Source: Rhizophagus clarus | Lineage: Eukaryota; Glomeromycota; Glomeromycetes; Glomerales; Glomeraceae | Assembly: GCA_015698045.1 (NCBI GenBank) | Contig: BLAL01000193.1 | Span: forward strand, 451,001 to 515,000 | Length of the DNA: 64,000 nt | Reading direction: 5' to 3' | Part shown: positions 43,042-55,500 of the stretch, one piece after another | Numbering within the stretch: the stretch's first letter is position 1 | Layout: each line of letters starts with the position of its first letter | Program-made: the position numbers and the translations under genes | The notes under the pieces: generated by a model | What the model saw: the letters and a program-made list of their open reading frames with translations, nothing else | Told to the model about the DNA's origin: nothing | Databases searched by the model: none

Positions 43042-43110
43042 TGTAATAGTAATCTTTACGAAGAAATGTAATAGCAATCTTTACGAAGAGAATATCTCGT
43101 AAAGATTACT
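43042..43110. repeat. Direct plus inverted repeat of a 16-bp motif
   Basis: TAATAG(T/C)AATCTTTACGAAG occurs twice in direct order (about 43042 and 43069), followed by the complement TCGTAAAGATTACTATT (about 43088-43105). The second and third copies make a hairpin with one mismatch. Confidence 0.6.
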
Positions 43111-44583
43111 ATTGTGCGAGACAAGATGAGAGAAACGAGTCGAAATAGTGACAGAAAGAATGTTCTGTTTCTCAGATTAATAGGGGAATCGGATTTCATG
43201 TTAATTATTAGGGCATTTTTTGTATTAGCAGAGTTGACGTATTTATTATTTAATTTCTTGATATAAAGAAAGGACGGAATTTTATAAGCTTTTTGATGAG
43301 ACTTTGGTTGATTTGTCATTTTTTTTTTTAATTTTTAAAAAAATTTTGAGATAATATAATAATTGAGTTCACATTTAAAAGAAATATTTTTTATCGCGGA
43401 CATCTATTTTATACATAATATCTGTGATACGAGACACGACCTACGTCAAATTCAAAAATTCAAAAATATGAAAGGGATGATCATTTTCATTAAGATGCGA
43501 TAATTGTGTTCATACTATGATGAATGTGATTGGTTTTAAATTACAAAATCATTGCTAAATTTACTAAATTTAATAAATTATACAAATAAAGAATGATATA
43601 AAGACGACAATGGAAATTACTTCCTTAGAGGTTATAATTCTATCTTATTGTAATGAATGTAAACTAGTCTTAAAAGAGAATTGGCTGATTAAAAGTCACC
43701 TTCATTCTATATTTGGAATCTTATTGTTTTAATTATTAATAATTGTATTGATTATATTGAAATGGGTAATTATATTAAACATTTTATACAGTATCACACA
43801 ATTTATGATTATGGACAAAAAAAATTATCTGACACAATATTTCAAAAGCAACTCCTATTGGATGATTGTTTTCACATTTCACATATTTATTAATTATTGT
43901 AAAATGTGTTCGCCTTATTTGACCTCCTGATACGTGAAAATCCGCAAAAAATAATCATTGAAGAGTTAAAACTCTAAAATTATTATAGAATTATTAATTA
44001 TAATATGTCATTACTTTGCAAACATTCGTATGTTAACTTTCGACGTTAATTTCGTTGTAACAATATTAATTTTTGTTACGCAAACATACATAATATAAAA
44101 TTTTTTCTTTTGATATAATATAGATAATGGAGAGATAAGGAAGATTTTTTCCTTTATGGATAAATTATTTAATTATTTAACCGCAAAAATAGCTGCATCA
44201 CAAATAATTTCACACGTATCAGACAAACTTTATTCATGAAAAAAAACGACGATACTTTCGTTGAAAAAATATGCAGATAGTAAACTATTTTAGGATTTAT
44301 TGAAATATTTAGTCGTTATATTTCTTTCATCTTATCGTATGTACTGTACAGTGCAGTACTCAATTCTGTATGTAGATCTATCTGTGTGACAATATTACAG
44401 TAGCCAGATATTTGACATTCGTAATTTAGCGAGAAGAAATTTTGAAACTTCACGATACGGCTTCTGAGCATAGCAATTGTTTTTTTTTTTGTTTTTTTTT
44501 TATTTGATAAGAGAAAGAACAATTACCTAAATTTGTTTGTACTGATCATTCTCTTTGATAAGGTACTTGGGCTAATATATTTG

Positions 44584-44620
44584 TAAATAATAAATAAATA
44601 AATAAATAAATAAAAATAAA
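44584..44620. repeat. AAAT microsatellite
   Basis: About seven consecutive AAAT/ATAA units with one A insertion near the end. Confidence 0.7.
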
Positions 44621-46335
44621 AACTTCCATTTAAACAACAACAAAGGATATAAATGATAAATCCCGTAAAAACGCCAAGTTGCAATCATTTGGGTTCCCGA
44701 ATGTAACATACTTTTATTGTCATTGAAAGTTGGAACTAGCTATAATTAAACCAAATGTTCTCATGACAATTTTTTTGTCGTGTGAAAAAATTATGCAATA
44801 CATTTTATGTTTCACATACAATTCCGCAGTTTTGAATAAATGCATACGTATTTTTTTTATAATAACGACACATAAATAGATTTTTGATTCATGTTTCTTT
44901 GTTCTCTTTGTGTATAATAAGATATGAATAATATCATTTTGACAGATCCTATTGTTCTCTTCAACCTGCATTTTGATTTTATGGTCTGCATTATTATAAT
45001 CTATGACCGGAATTAGATAAAGTATTAATTCTCGTATTACAAAATAAAAAATCAATGTATTTACTTTAGTTCCCAGGATTTCATAATTTTAAAGTTCTAA
45101 ATTCCGCGTAAATTCCGTTGATAAATGACTGATTATCATTATGTAGTATATGCATCTTGTTGAAATCACGTGTTTATGTCGAAAAATTTATCATGCTCTG
45201 AAATTTAAAATCTTCAAAATAATATAATCAATTAATACAATGTATTTGGGAAAAGTTTTGGGACCATTGAAAAAAAAATATGTTATAGTGCCGCAATATT
45301 GGCGCAAATCCTACGGAAATCACCCAAATAATTATTTCCGGTATATCAATCTATACAGCCAAAAGAACTTAAATATTTAAAAAGAACAATGTTATCTTAT
45401 CTTAAATTTCAATGTACTTAATCCATTTTTAGATAATTTAAATATTTAATCCCTGAATAATTATCCTCTCGTATCTTCGCTTTTCCTAATTTGTTTGAAA
45501 ATGGATCCAATTTCCAATTGTTAATTAGTTTGTTGAAATATCAATGAAATGGAATGCATTTTGTAACAAAACACTAAAAAAAAAAAAGTTTAAAAAATTT
45601 TAACAATCAGAGAAAAAATAAATAAAACAAAAGACATATTATTGAATGAACAAATAAAAATGCATGTTTTATTTCAATTAGCCTATTCTTCACGGAGTCT
45701 ACTTCCGGTGGTTTGTTTTTTTTTAACATATGCCTAATCCCAACTAAGAATTCGTTATGTATTAATCTAAACTTTTTATGTATTGATATAAAAAAAAATG
45801 TGACACAATTAACTTTTTTTGATCTTCATAATTTTTCCGGAAAAAAATTGTCGAAACGTCATATGACTCATATCCCATTTTAATATAATTTTTTTTTCCA
45901 TCCAATTTTTATTATTCAAATTAGGTCATAAAGATTTTGTATATAGAGAATTTCCTTTTTGATATTTTTAAATATATCAGAGTACATGTTGAAATGAACA
46001 ACCTAATTGTTAATATTTCTGTAACGATTGAGTTGATCCAAATCTTTAATACACTTTATTAAGAAAAACGATGATGATGTTCTCGCAATCTTTCCAATTA
46101 CAAAATTACAACCAATGACCAAAACTCGTTATTTTTGTCGCGATCGATTTAAAATTAGACAAACTTATCCAGTGATTCTTATTTCTAGATTATAAATTTC
46201 ACAAGAGAACGCTTTATATTTCAGATACTTGTTAACTTTAACACGTCTTATATTTTTTTTCTAAAGTTCTCTGATGTAATCCTTGTTCACGTATCGACTA
46301 CGATAATTATTTACTCCCACATATGATTTCTATGT

Positions 46336-46476
46336 ATGGAGGCTGATAGGAAGGCGATTATGATTTGGGTCCTAGGTCTTGGGTATTATTGTCAACATGA
46401 AGTTGGAACTAATGTCAATAAGGAAAAAGTTGTGTATTTAGGGAAGAACGTGATAAAATTGAAAATAAATAAGTAA
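46336..46476 (+). pseudogene. Sel1-repeat fragment
   Basis: A 46-codon frame starting MEADRKAIMIWVLGLGYYCQ and continuing HEVGTNVNKEKVVYL matches one and a half Sel1-like repeats (LGYxYxxGxGTxxNxEKAxxL). No other repeats or kinase sequence adjoin it. It is best read as a relic of a Sel1 protein like the one at the left edge of the window. Confidence 0.45.
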
Positions 46477-46951
46477 GAACTTGCCTCGATTCATAAGTTG
46501 TGACTCGCGAGTTATGACTTTATATTACGCAATTTTTATAAATTTAGCTAGTGAATTTATAAGTTGTATCGTAGATAAAAATAAATATATTGAACATTTT
46601 GTTAAAGAGTTTAAAAACATATATTTTTATTTTTATTTTTTTTTTTTTGAGGAAAAGTTTATGATATTCGTGTTGTAAAACTAATATTTAAAAGAAAATA
46701 TTGACGCAAAATAATTTCTTTTTTTGTAAATTTGGTTTTCTAATAAAGAATGTTTATTATAATCAGATATTAATCTTACCTTTCATTTCTACTAATCAAA
46801 GAATATTAAATATATTATTTATTATACAATAGGTTAAACAATACAAGAAATAAACTCCACATGCTACTTCGCGTTTGTTGATCCACACTTAATTCATCGT
46901 TTCGGATGATTTGGATGAGTGATTCATTCAGAGAGAAAAACAGCACTTTAC

Positions 46952-48760
46952 TTAAGTCTCGACCCTATTTATATTATTGTCATCAACCACATTATCTTCA
47001 ACTTCATTATTTTTCCAACACCAAATTGAACCGTCATCACAAACTGCTACGATCCATTGTCTATCGTTTGAAAAATCAATTTGTCGAATTATGCTTTCAC
47101 ATGCAGTTGAATTAAGGATAGTAGGTTTCCTGTTATCTGCACTTGCACGAGAATTACTTCCACTTGCTAATATATTAACGATCTTTCTATTTGCAACGGA
47201 TGTACCTCTTTTCTTTTTTACAACAGTTTTTTCCTTTTTTGTACTCGAATATTCTGCCTTTTTCTTTTTGATATAATCGTCAATATAATGTGGAACATCA
47301 TGCAAATCCCACAAATAAATTTGTCCTGCTTGATTCCCTGTCGCAAGCATTCGATAATCATATGACATTCCAAAGCGAAGAAACCAAATATCACAATGAC
47401 TGAATTCTAGTTCACAAATTATATTGAAACTCGCTTGTTGCTAGGAAGTTAAACTCATTTTTATTATTAGAATATTAGAAAAATATTTAATTCAGATATG
47501 TTCTTACCTTACTAGGAGCTGCTGGTCCACCTACAACTACTGTTGTGACGCTAGACTTGTCGAACGGTATTAATTCTACATCAGGTTTCCATAACATAAT
47601 TTTTGCATCAGCAGCACATCTCGACAGTAATAAGTCACCGTACCATCTTACACAGTCAACATAGTTGTTGTGCAACTGTGTTGTTGTGAAGATGGGATAA
47701 TGCACAGTCACCTTTTTTGATGACGCACCATGCGACGAACAACATTTTTCTTGTGATGATGGGGGACGAGATGACGAGGACGAAGAATTCAAAAAGGAAG
47801 TTTCTATCGCATGCTTCATTACTGGCGTACATAATGTCCAGATTTTTATCGCGTGATCCATTCCAGAAGATACCAAGAAATCACCAGTCAGGTGAACGTC
47901 CTAAAGAATTAAATTCTTAATTAGTATACATATAAAAAAAGATGATATTTTCAAGGTCAAATTTAGAAACATTACAATACTCAAAACTGGCTCACGATGA
48001 CCATTTTCTCCTCCAAAGATAACGATAGTTTTCATGGTTTCTAGGTTCCATAAACGAATAGAATCATCCTTACTTGCGGAGAAGATTAAAGAAGGATCTC
48101 TCGGATGAAATTTTATTTCATTAATTTCCTAAATATTAAAATTTTTAAATTTAATGATAAAAGTTCATAAAAATGTTAATCAGGTAAAATTTAATTATAT
48201 CAACTTACGTTCCGTGTCCTGTAAGGGCCTGGAAAGCATAAAATCGAAATATTTAGTCATACAAACAGCTTATCTTAATTAAATCAATTCTTATTGTACC
48301 TTTACGACCGACCCAGCAGATGTGTAATGATTCCTAATGCTCCAGCCACAGCAAGTAGTGGCGCTCCCTCGATCGGATCGACAGACCAAGCGCAACAGTA
48401 ATAGTCTTCTCCCTCCTACAGTATAAAAAGTATTAAAATCACAAAAAAAAATACGTAAATAAATGTGATCTAAACAACTTACACTCTCGTCTACATAAGT
48501 TTGGGCTATGTTTAACGCTACTTGCTTCTTACTGTCAAGGCAGGCTATTATAATCTAAAAAAAAAAAAAAATGATAGAAAGTTAAGGATTAATAAGGTGG
48601 TAAAAACGGACAGACAATATACTCAAAAATAATTTATTATTAAAATGATGTATCTACATATCGTCCGCCAACAATAGCAAAATTATATTCTTCGAGTCAT
48701 ACTTGTTGAAACTAACTCCATAAAAACGGGTTGCTTGTTTTGTCGGTAACTTTAAGAGTT
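46952..48760 (-). pseudogene. EED: EED/ESC-like WD40 protein (Polycomb PRC2 subunit), frame-broken as sequenced
   Basis: Exons from the 5' side: about 48680-48752, 48483-48554, 48297-48415, 48209-48228, 47976-48128, 47508-47900 and 46952-47440, all with GT-AG borders. Diagnostic EED/ESC motifs occur in order: [116 protein letters not shown] binds trimethylated H3K27 and stimulates the PRC2 methyltransferase. An N-terminal exon may lie at 49204-49300 (TSDHKTTLRN). Three frame breaks are seen: a missing base near 48695, a shift after GII near 48335, and a missing base in the 20-nt exon after GHG near 48210. The last three exons are clean. It is either a recent pseudogene or a functional gene carrying sequence errors. 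The long Ser/Lys-rich insertions are unusual. Confidence 0.75.
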
Positions 48761-51700
48761 ACAGTATACGCGTTTTAATAGCACTATAAATTACATTTAC
48801 AACTTTTTAAATATTTCATTCATACCGTAATAGTATGTTTCAAGGTGTATGCAGGCATTTGTTTTTAATGAATACACCAGGAAATAAATGAAAGAAATAA
48901 ATGATCACAAGGAAGCAAATTAGTAAAGCGAGAGAAAGTCACAAGAAAACGAATGAAACGGAAGTCAGGAGAAAATTGTTAGTTTTTAAAGATATCTTGT
49001 TCCACAAGATTTTATATCATCACGTTTTGTTGCAAGTTTTAGGGATGGTGAATTTCTTTTTTAGAAATCTGATGAATGATAATCATGAGATATGTCGTTT
49101 AAAAAATTTTTTGACGCGGAGTAAAATAAAATAACAAATATGGGATATATTATATCGCGTCGAAATATCTTGTAATCTATTAATAAATACAATAAATACT
49201 TACCAATTTCTTAGTGTTGTTTTATGATCTGATGTAAATATTACCCTCTTGGCCCTCTTCGTGTTACGGCATATATTGTGCTTGTCGTACAGCTGATCAG
49301 ACAGCGATCAGCACGAAGTCACAACACCTAAATTACTAGTTGTATATTCAAAAGAAAGCGTTGAAAATTAGAAGAGGTTCAAGGACATTAAACCTGAATT
49401 GATGATAATGTGATAAAGTTGAAATGTAATGATAGAATCGTAAAAAACGGCAGGTTTCCTTAGGAAGATTAGAAAGGACATTGCTATGGCATACGATTGT
49501 CCAGTAATATGTTCATTTGAATAATAAAAAAACAGTTGTTTCTCTACTAAATTTCTAATTCATAATCGAAATTTTCGACATCACGATCATCTTTGTTTAC
49601 ACATCTTATATTATTTAACTAAATTATCAATACTTAAAGAATTAGGCTAAAGGCAAAGAAAGAGTGTTAAAGGTGATTATACTCAGTATACGCATTCACA
49701 TATTAACTCTCTTATTAGAAATGCTTAACTTAATACTTTCTTAGTACTCCCTTTGTACTTTCTTTCTGGGTTTATTTTTGTAAAATTGGCCATTTTCTTT
49801 ATTATATAATTAAATCTATAAACTGTAAGGTGCACACGGAAAAATTTTTATAATGTATGCCAAATAATAAGAATAACTTGCCGAGTTGATAAATCATCCC
49901 AACCGATATTATTTAAGATCTCTTAGAAGTATTTTAGCACTTACAACGATTAAAAAATAATATTAATCATCTGATATAAAAATTTCATGGAACACTTTAT
50001 AACTGGTTTACTCCAAACAATATCACATGATGAAAATTAAAATTTATCACTTAAAAAAAAAATAACGCTTTCTTGAATTCATAAACGGAAACAAAATGTA
50101 ATAAATAACATGATGTTCACTGGAAGATTGGAAGCGCTTTGGAGTTTTCAGATTTTCAATTCCAATGCCTATTCCAATTCAATGAATTCTTATTGGAAGC
50201 TTCCAAGAACACCAATGCCTTGATCCTAAATTAAAACCTAAATTTTCATATTTTTATATTTTTTTTTTCACCTTACCTCATCTATCTAAACTAGAAGATA
50301 ATTGTAATAGATATTATGAAAAATAATTCTATTCTTTTAGGATTATCAAGACCTGCAAATGATACTCCCTTCGGATATGGAGATTGCACTAGAATATTTA
50401 AGAGTCTACATTTTCTATAATTTGATATTTATAGCTTTTGGGTATGATTGCGTGGAAACTTCTGGAGAAGTGGAGATACAAGTCTCATTTGGTGAATGAT
50501 TTCTGCAATTTCCTTTTCGGTATAATTTTATTCTAAATATATCAGATTTCTAGTATTAAGTACTACTAATCAGCTACACATCTCAACCACCCCTGAAAAA
50601 TTGGCTTGTTTAAACAATGTTACAATTTACTAAACCATGCATATATCGTTTACAATATATGCCATATTCTGAATCATGAGATTTTATATTAAATAAATTG
50701 AAGTAAAATGCATAAAATTTTAGTTGCAATTCTTTTGATTTTGACGTTTTTCATGTGAATAATAGTTCATCTTGACATTTTTTTAGGATTTCGCAAAGAA
50801 ATTCGAAGTGCAACCTTGATTACAAGCATATCTATTTCATAAATATAGATATATTAAGGGTTTTTAATTTCATTTCATCTTTTAAGAGTAGAAAAATTTA
50901 CACGGAACAGCGGATAAGGCATATAGATTTTGCCACTTCCCCTTTATTAGATAAATTAAATGTTTTTCATTATAATGAATAAACACAATTTACAGTAAGT
51001 AATATTTAATATATTTTAAAAATTAAATTAAATACAATTTAAGAAAATGTTATCGATGTCTTATTATAATTTTTTCTTTTAAAAATATAATTTTTCTTCA
51101 CAAACTTTCTTCCAAAAAAAAAATAAAAAAAATAATAATTTTCTAAATAAAACAATATTAAATCTCGAAAAATACAAAACATCACTTCTTCAATCTCGAC
51201 CTTTAAATCCTAACATAAATAAAAGAAAATCGATACTCAACTTCTATCGAATCAATGACTTCATGAAGCATTATAAAGGATATTTTCCCTCTGTAATTGA
51301 ACGTAAGACGCGTTTTAGATCGTTTAATAAAATATATATATATATATAATTATATTATGGACAGGAGAGAAAATTCCCATGAGCAGACTTGCCGGGTAGG
51401 CAATGATTTTAGTTTTAAGATTTTTCAAGATTGGTACGGCATTGCTGTTTATGGTTGTTATTTTAATGTGTTTAAGTCATTGTAGAGTAGTCTTGTTTAA
51501 TTCAAAAAAAACATAATTATTATTTTGCTATAATAATAAAGATAATATTGGTTTAAAAATTCATGAAATTCCTTTTTTATTTAAAAATTAAATAGTCCGT
51601 TAGTAAATAAACCCTTTACTTTTTCTGAATCGGTTCAAAATAATAAGGATTACATGATTGATTAATAACTGATAAACATTTACGAGTCGTAAATTCCGTA

Positions 51701-52585
51701 TAGGTCGTGAGTAACTCGCAATTTTATCGTTATAAACATTCTGTTAGGGGAAAATTATACCCTTTGATGTATTATCTCAGTTTTCAGAATTCTGCTACAT
51801 GCAAAGTACTTGATAAAAAATTATCAGATTACCGGAACACTTTATCCAGTAATCTTCCGATAATCTGAGTTTTTTATCAAGTACTTTGTATGGGATAGCA
51901 GAATTCTGAAAACTGAAATAAAATTCCGACTTTTACTTATAAAACAAAAAACGTGTTTGGATTAGTGGAAATGATTAGCCTTAATCAATTAATCCATTAA
52001 TATCGATATTTGGAATTATTCTATTTTTGATTTAAAAAAATTTTATCATACGACTAAAAGCATCCGATGTTAGTTTTTAAAGATTAACAGTCAAATACGA
52101 ATGGTATAATATTTATTTTATAATTTAAAATCTTTTAATTTTAATGATTACAATTGTAATGCGGTCATAACTATGTATTTCATAAGTAAATCAGGCTCGC
52201 TAATTTATGCATTTGTGAAAACATACTATATTGAATTCTTGTAAGGCGATATCTAATCTAAAATCTACCAAAGAAAATTTTAATTATGCTTATTCCAAAT
52301 ACGATTATAGATACGACTTTATCAATACTGCTTATTATAATTCAGCTCCCTTTGCAATAAAGAAAAAAAGAAGGAACGTCTAAAAAACATTAATTATTTG
52401 ATGATATAATTTTAATTGATTTTAATGTACTACATTTCAATTACAATAATCTGTTCTCATTATTATCCTATAATTCTATTGCTATTGAATTACATATATA
52501 TATACAATTAGAGAAAAATACAATAATAAATAATTAAAATTATACATATACATATATACTAAGCATCAGACATTATACATGGCAT
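48761..52585. other. Intergenic, mostly featureless
   Basis: It includes a possible EED first exon at 49204-49300 (minus), reading LYDKHNICRNTKRAKRV then IFTSDHKTTLRN before a GTAAGT donor. A foldback element is at 51777-51916. Dinucleotide AT runs occur near 51330 and 52497. No other gene is supported. Confidence 0.4.
51777..51916. mobile_element. Foldback MITE-like element
   Basis: TCAGTTTTCAGAATTCTGCT (51777-51796) is repeated inverted at the right end (51897-51916). Pairing continues inward through GCAAAGTACTTGATAAAAAA with its partner, and ATCAGATTACCGG with CCGATAATCTGA. It is 140 bp and almost entirely self-complementary. I could not establish a target duplication. It would form a long hairpin if transcribed. 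Confidence 0.65.
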
Positions 52586-55500
52586 CTATGGTTTCTTAGA
52601 CTTTGACCTTTGAGGACGTTTCACAGTGCGTGGATTATGATCGATGGCCTTGCGTTTTGCTCGTTTTCCTCGGCCAGGAGTCAGATTCTCATTCAGAGAT
52701 GATACTTCCTCGTTTTCAGAATCCGAATTCAGGGTTATATTTTTTCTTTTATTATTTTTTGGCTTCGCAGATTCTATTGAATTTGGATCTTTATCTGTTT
52801 TTGTGGTTTCTTCCGTAATTTTTCTTCTGCCACGCTTTTGCGGTCTTGTGATTTCTAGCTCTTCAGAACTAGTATCATTGTCGGTCTTTACAATTTCTTG
52901 CGCAATTTTTCTTTTACCGCGTTTTTGCGGCCTCGTGGTCTCTGGCTCCTTAGAACTTGGGTCGTTATCTGCAATTTCTCCCGCGATTTTTCTTCTACCA
53001 CGTTTCGGAGATCTTGCGACTTCTTGATCTTGATCTTTATCAGTCTTTATAATTTCTTCCATGTCAAAAACTAGATCATTTTGTGCTTTCGCGGCTTTTC
53101 TTCTGCCACGTTTCGGCGAATTTGTGACTTCTTGATCTTGATCTTTATTAGTCTTTGAAGTTTCTTCCGTATCAGAAACTAGATCTACTAACTCACTCTT
53201 TTCTTCATCATTTTGAGTTATTTTTGCTTTCGCGGCTTTCCCTCTACCACGTTTTGGCGGTTTTGTGACTTCTAGATCTTGTTCTTTATCGGCCTTTGAA
53301 GTTTCTTCTGTATCAGTAACTAGATCTACTAACTCACTCCTTTCTTCATCATCTTGAGCTATTTTTACTTTCGTAGGTCTTCCTCTACCACGTTTTGATG
53401 GTCTTGTGACTTCAAGATCGTGATCTTTATCAGCCTTTGAAGTTTCTTCTGTATCAGTAACTAGATCTACTAAATCGCTCCTTTCTTCATCATCTTGAGC
53501 TATTTTTACTTTCGTAGGTCTTCCTCTACCACGTTTTAATGGTCTTGTGGCTTCAAGGTCGTGATCTTTATCAGCCTTTGAAGTTTCCTCTGTGTCTGAA
53601 ACTAGGTCTACCAACTCGCTCTTTTCTTCATCATTTTGAGTTATTTTTGCTTTCGTGGTTTTTCTCCTGCCACGTTTTGGAGATTTTATGACTTCTAAAT
53701 CTTGATCTTTATCAGTTTTTGTAGTTTCTTCTGCGTCTGAAACTGGATCCATCAACTCGCTCTTTTCTTCATCATTCAGAGTTATTTTTGCTTTCGTGGT
53801 TTTTCTTCTGCCACGTTTTGGCGATTTTATGACTTCTAAATCTTGATCTTTATCAGTTTTTGTAGTTTCTTCTGTGTCTGAAACTAGGTCTACCAACTCG
53901 CTCATTTCTTCATCATTTTGTACTATTTTTGCTTTCGTGGATCTTCCTCTACCACGTTTTGACGGTCTTGTGACTTCTAGATCTTGATTCTTATCAGTCT
54001 TTGAAGTTTCTTCTGCGTCTGAAACTGGAACCATCAACTCGCTCTTTTCTTCATCATTCTGAGATATTTTTGCTTTCGTGGTTTTTCTTCTGCCACGTTT
54101 TGGCGATCTTGCAGATTCTAAATCTTGATCTTTATCAGCCTTCGCAGTTTCTTCGGCATCAGAAACTAGATCCACTGACTCATTCTTCTCATCTTGAGAT
54201 GCTGGTTTTATCTCTTCATTCTTTTTTGTTCGAGATTGTTCAACAGGCGTAAAATAATTATTTATCACATTCTTTCTCCCTTTATTACCTTGAGTTTGCT
54301 TTTTATTAATATCAAGAACTTTATTCTTTCCTTTGCCTCGAGCTGATTTCTTATTTTTATTGTCGTTGACAGAGTCGATAACAACCTCGTCATCATCTTG
54401 TGCTAGTGAATGAGGTTTGATCTCATTTTGATCCTCATCATAATCATTAACCTCAGCTGATTCTTCATTATCAAGAACTTTATTCTTTCCTTTGCCTCGA
54501 GCTGACTTCTTATTCTTATTGTCGTCAACAGAATCGATAACCATCTCGTCATCACCTAGTGTTGGTGAATGAGATTTGATCTCATTTTGATCACCATCAT
54601 CATTAACCTCGGCTGATTCTTCAACTGTCGCAAAATAATTATCTATCACATTCTTTCTCCCTTTGTTACCTTGAGTTTGCTTTTTATCATTATCAAGAAC
54701 TTTATTCTTTCCTTTGTCTCGAGCAGATTTTTTATTTTTATTGTCGTCAACAGAATCGATAACCATTTCGTCATCATCTTGTGTTGGTGAAAGAGATTTG
54801 ATCTCATTTTGATCATCATCATCATTGAGCTCAGCCGATTCAGCATTAAATAATGACAGATTATCTGATGGTAATGATAATTTCGATGATTTTGGCGGAA
54901 TTTCGGCAAGTTTAACCTGAACTTGCTTTGTTCTGTACTGCTTCTGTTTTAGAATATCCTAAAATTTATTTAAAATACATACATGCGTACGTATTATTAT
55001 TGGATTATATGTTTTAATATATAATATTAAATGCATAAAATGATACTCACATCCCACAATTCCACGAAATCATCTAAATCCTCTATCCACATTCGTTGAG
55101 GTGTTTTTTCCCTGAGATCCTCGAGTTCATTTTCTTTCTCTGCTTTTCTATTTAAGAGTTTTTGCACCTAACAAAGAAAAGCCAATTAAAGTTTTTTCGC
55201 TGAATTTTATGAAAATCAGAAACTCACTAAAACATAAAACTTACTTCTTCCATGCAAAAACTCCATGCCGGAGATTTCATCAAGTAATCATATCCGTGAT
55301 CATTATGACTAATAGTGAAATCCTCGTCGTCATTAACCTCTTTAGCATCTTTATCATCTGTGAATCTTTCGAAGTTATTTTTCTCAAGTAGATCGATAAT
55401 CGCGTTTCTCGAAAGTCCTTCAAATTCAAGATTATGGTCAATCTTCATTTGAAGAAACTTAGCTTTATTTCTGAGCTTGCTGACTTCTATTTCAAGTATC

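Larger units (their letters stand above)
39161..46335. other. Long gene-poor region
   Basis: About 7 kb of AT-rich sequence without a supportable gene. Separate entries cover a duplicated motif, hairpins and a minisatellite. There are homopolymer A and T runs near 40140, 42140, 42345 and 42395. Open frames of 60-110 codons on either strand are rich in Phe, Ile, Tyr, Asn and Lys and look like noise. Confidence 0.4.

Noticed and set aside
43056-45055. Minus-strand frames of 68-111 codons in the gene-poor region
   Set aside because: They are rich in Ile, Lys, Asn and Tyr, have no motif, and overlap hairpins and simple repeats. They look like AT-rich noise.
46977-47276. Plus-strand frame of about 100 codons opposite EED
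   Set aside because: It is antisense to WD40 exons with clear homology. Its composition is Ser/Phe/Leu-rich as expected from the complement.
52603-53027. Plus-strand frames opposite the TOP2 tail
   Set aside because: They are antisense to a well-supported exon, and their repeats (LLPRFC, SLSVF) mirror the TOP2 repeats.
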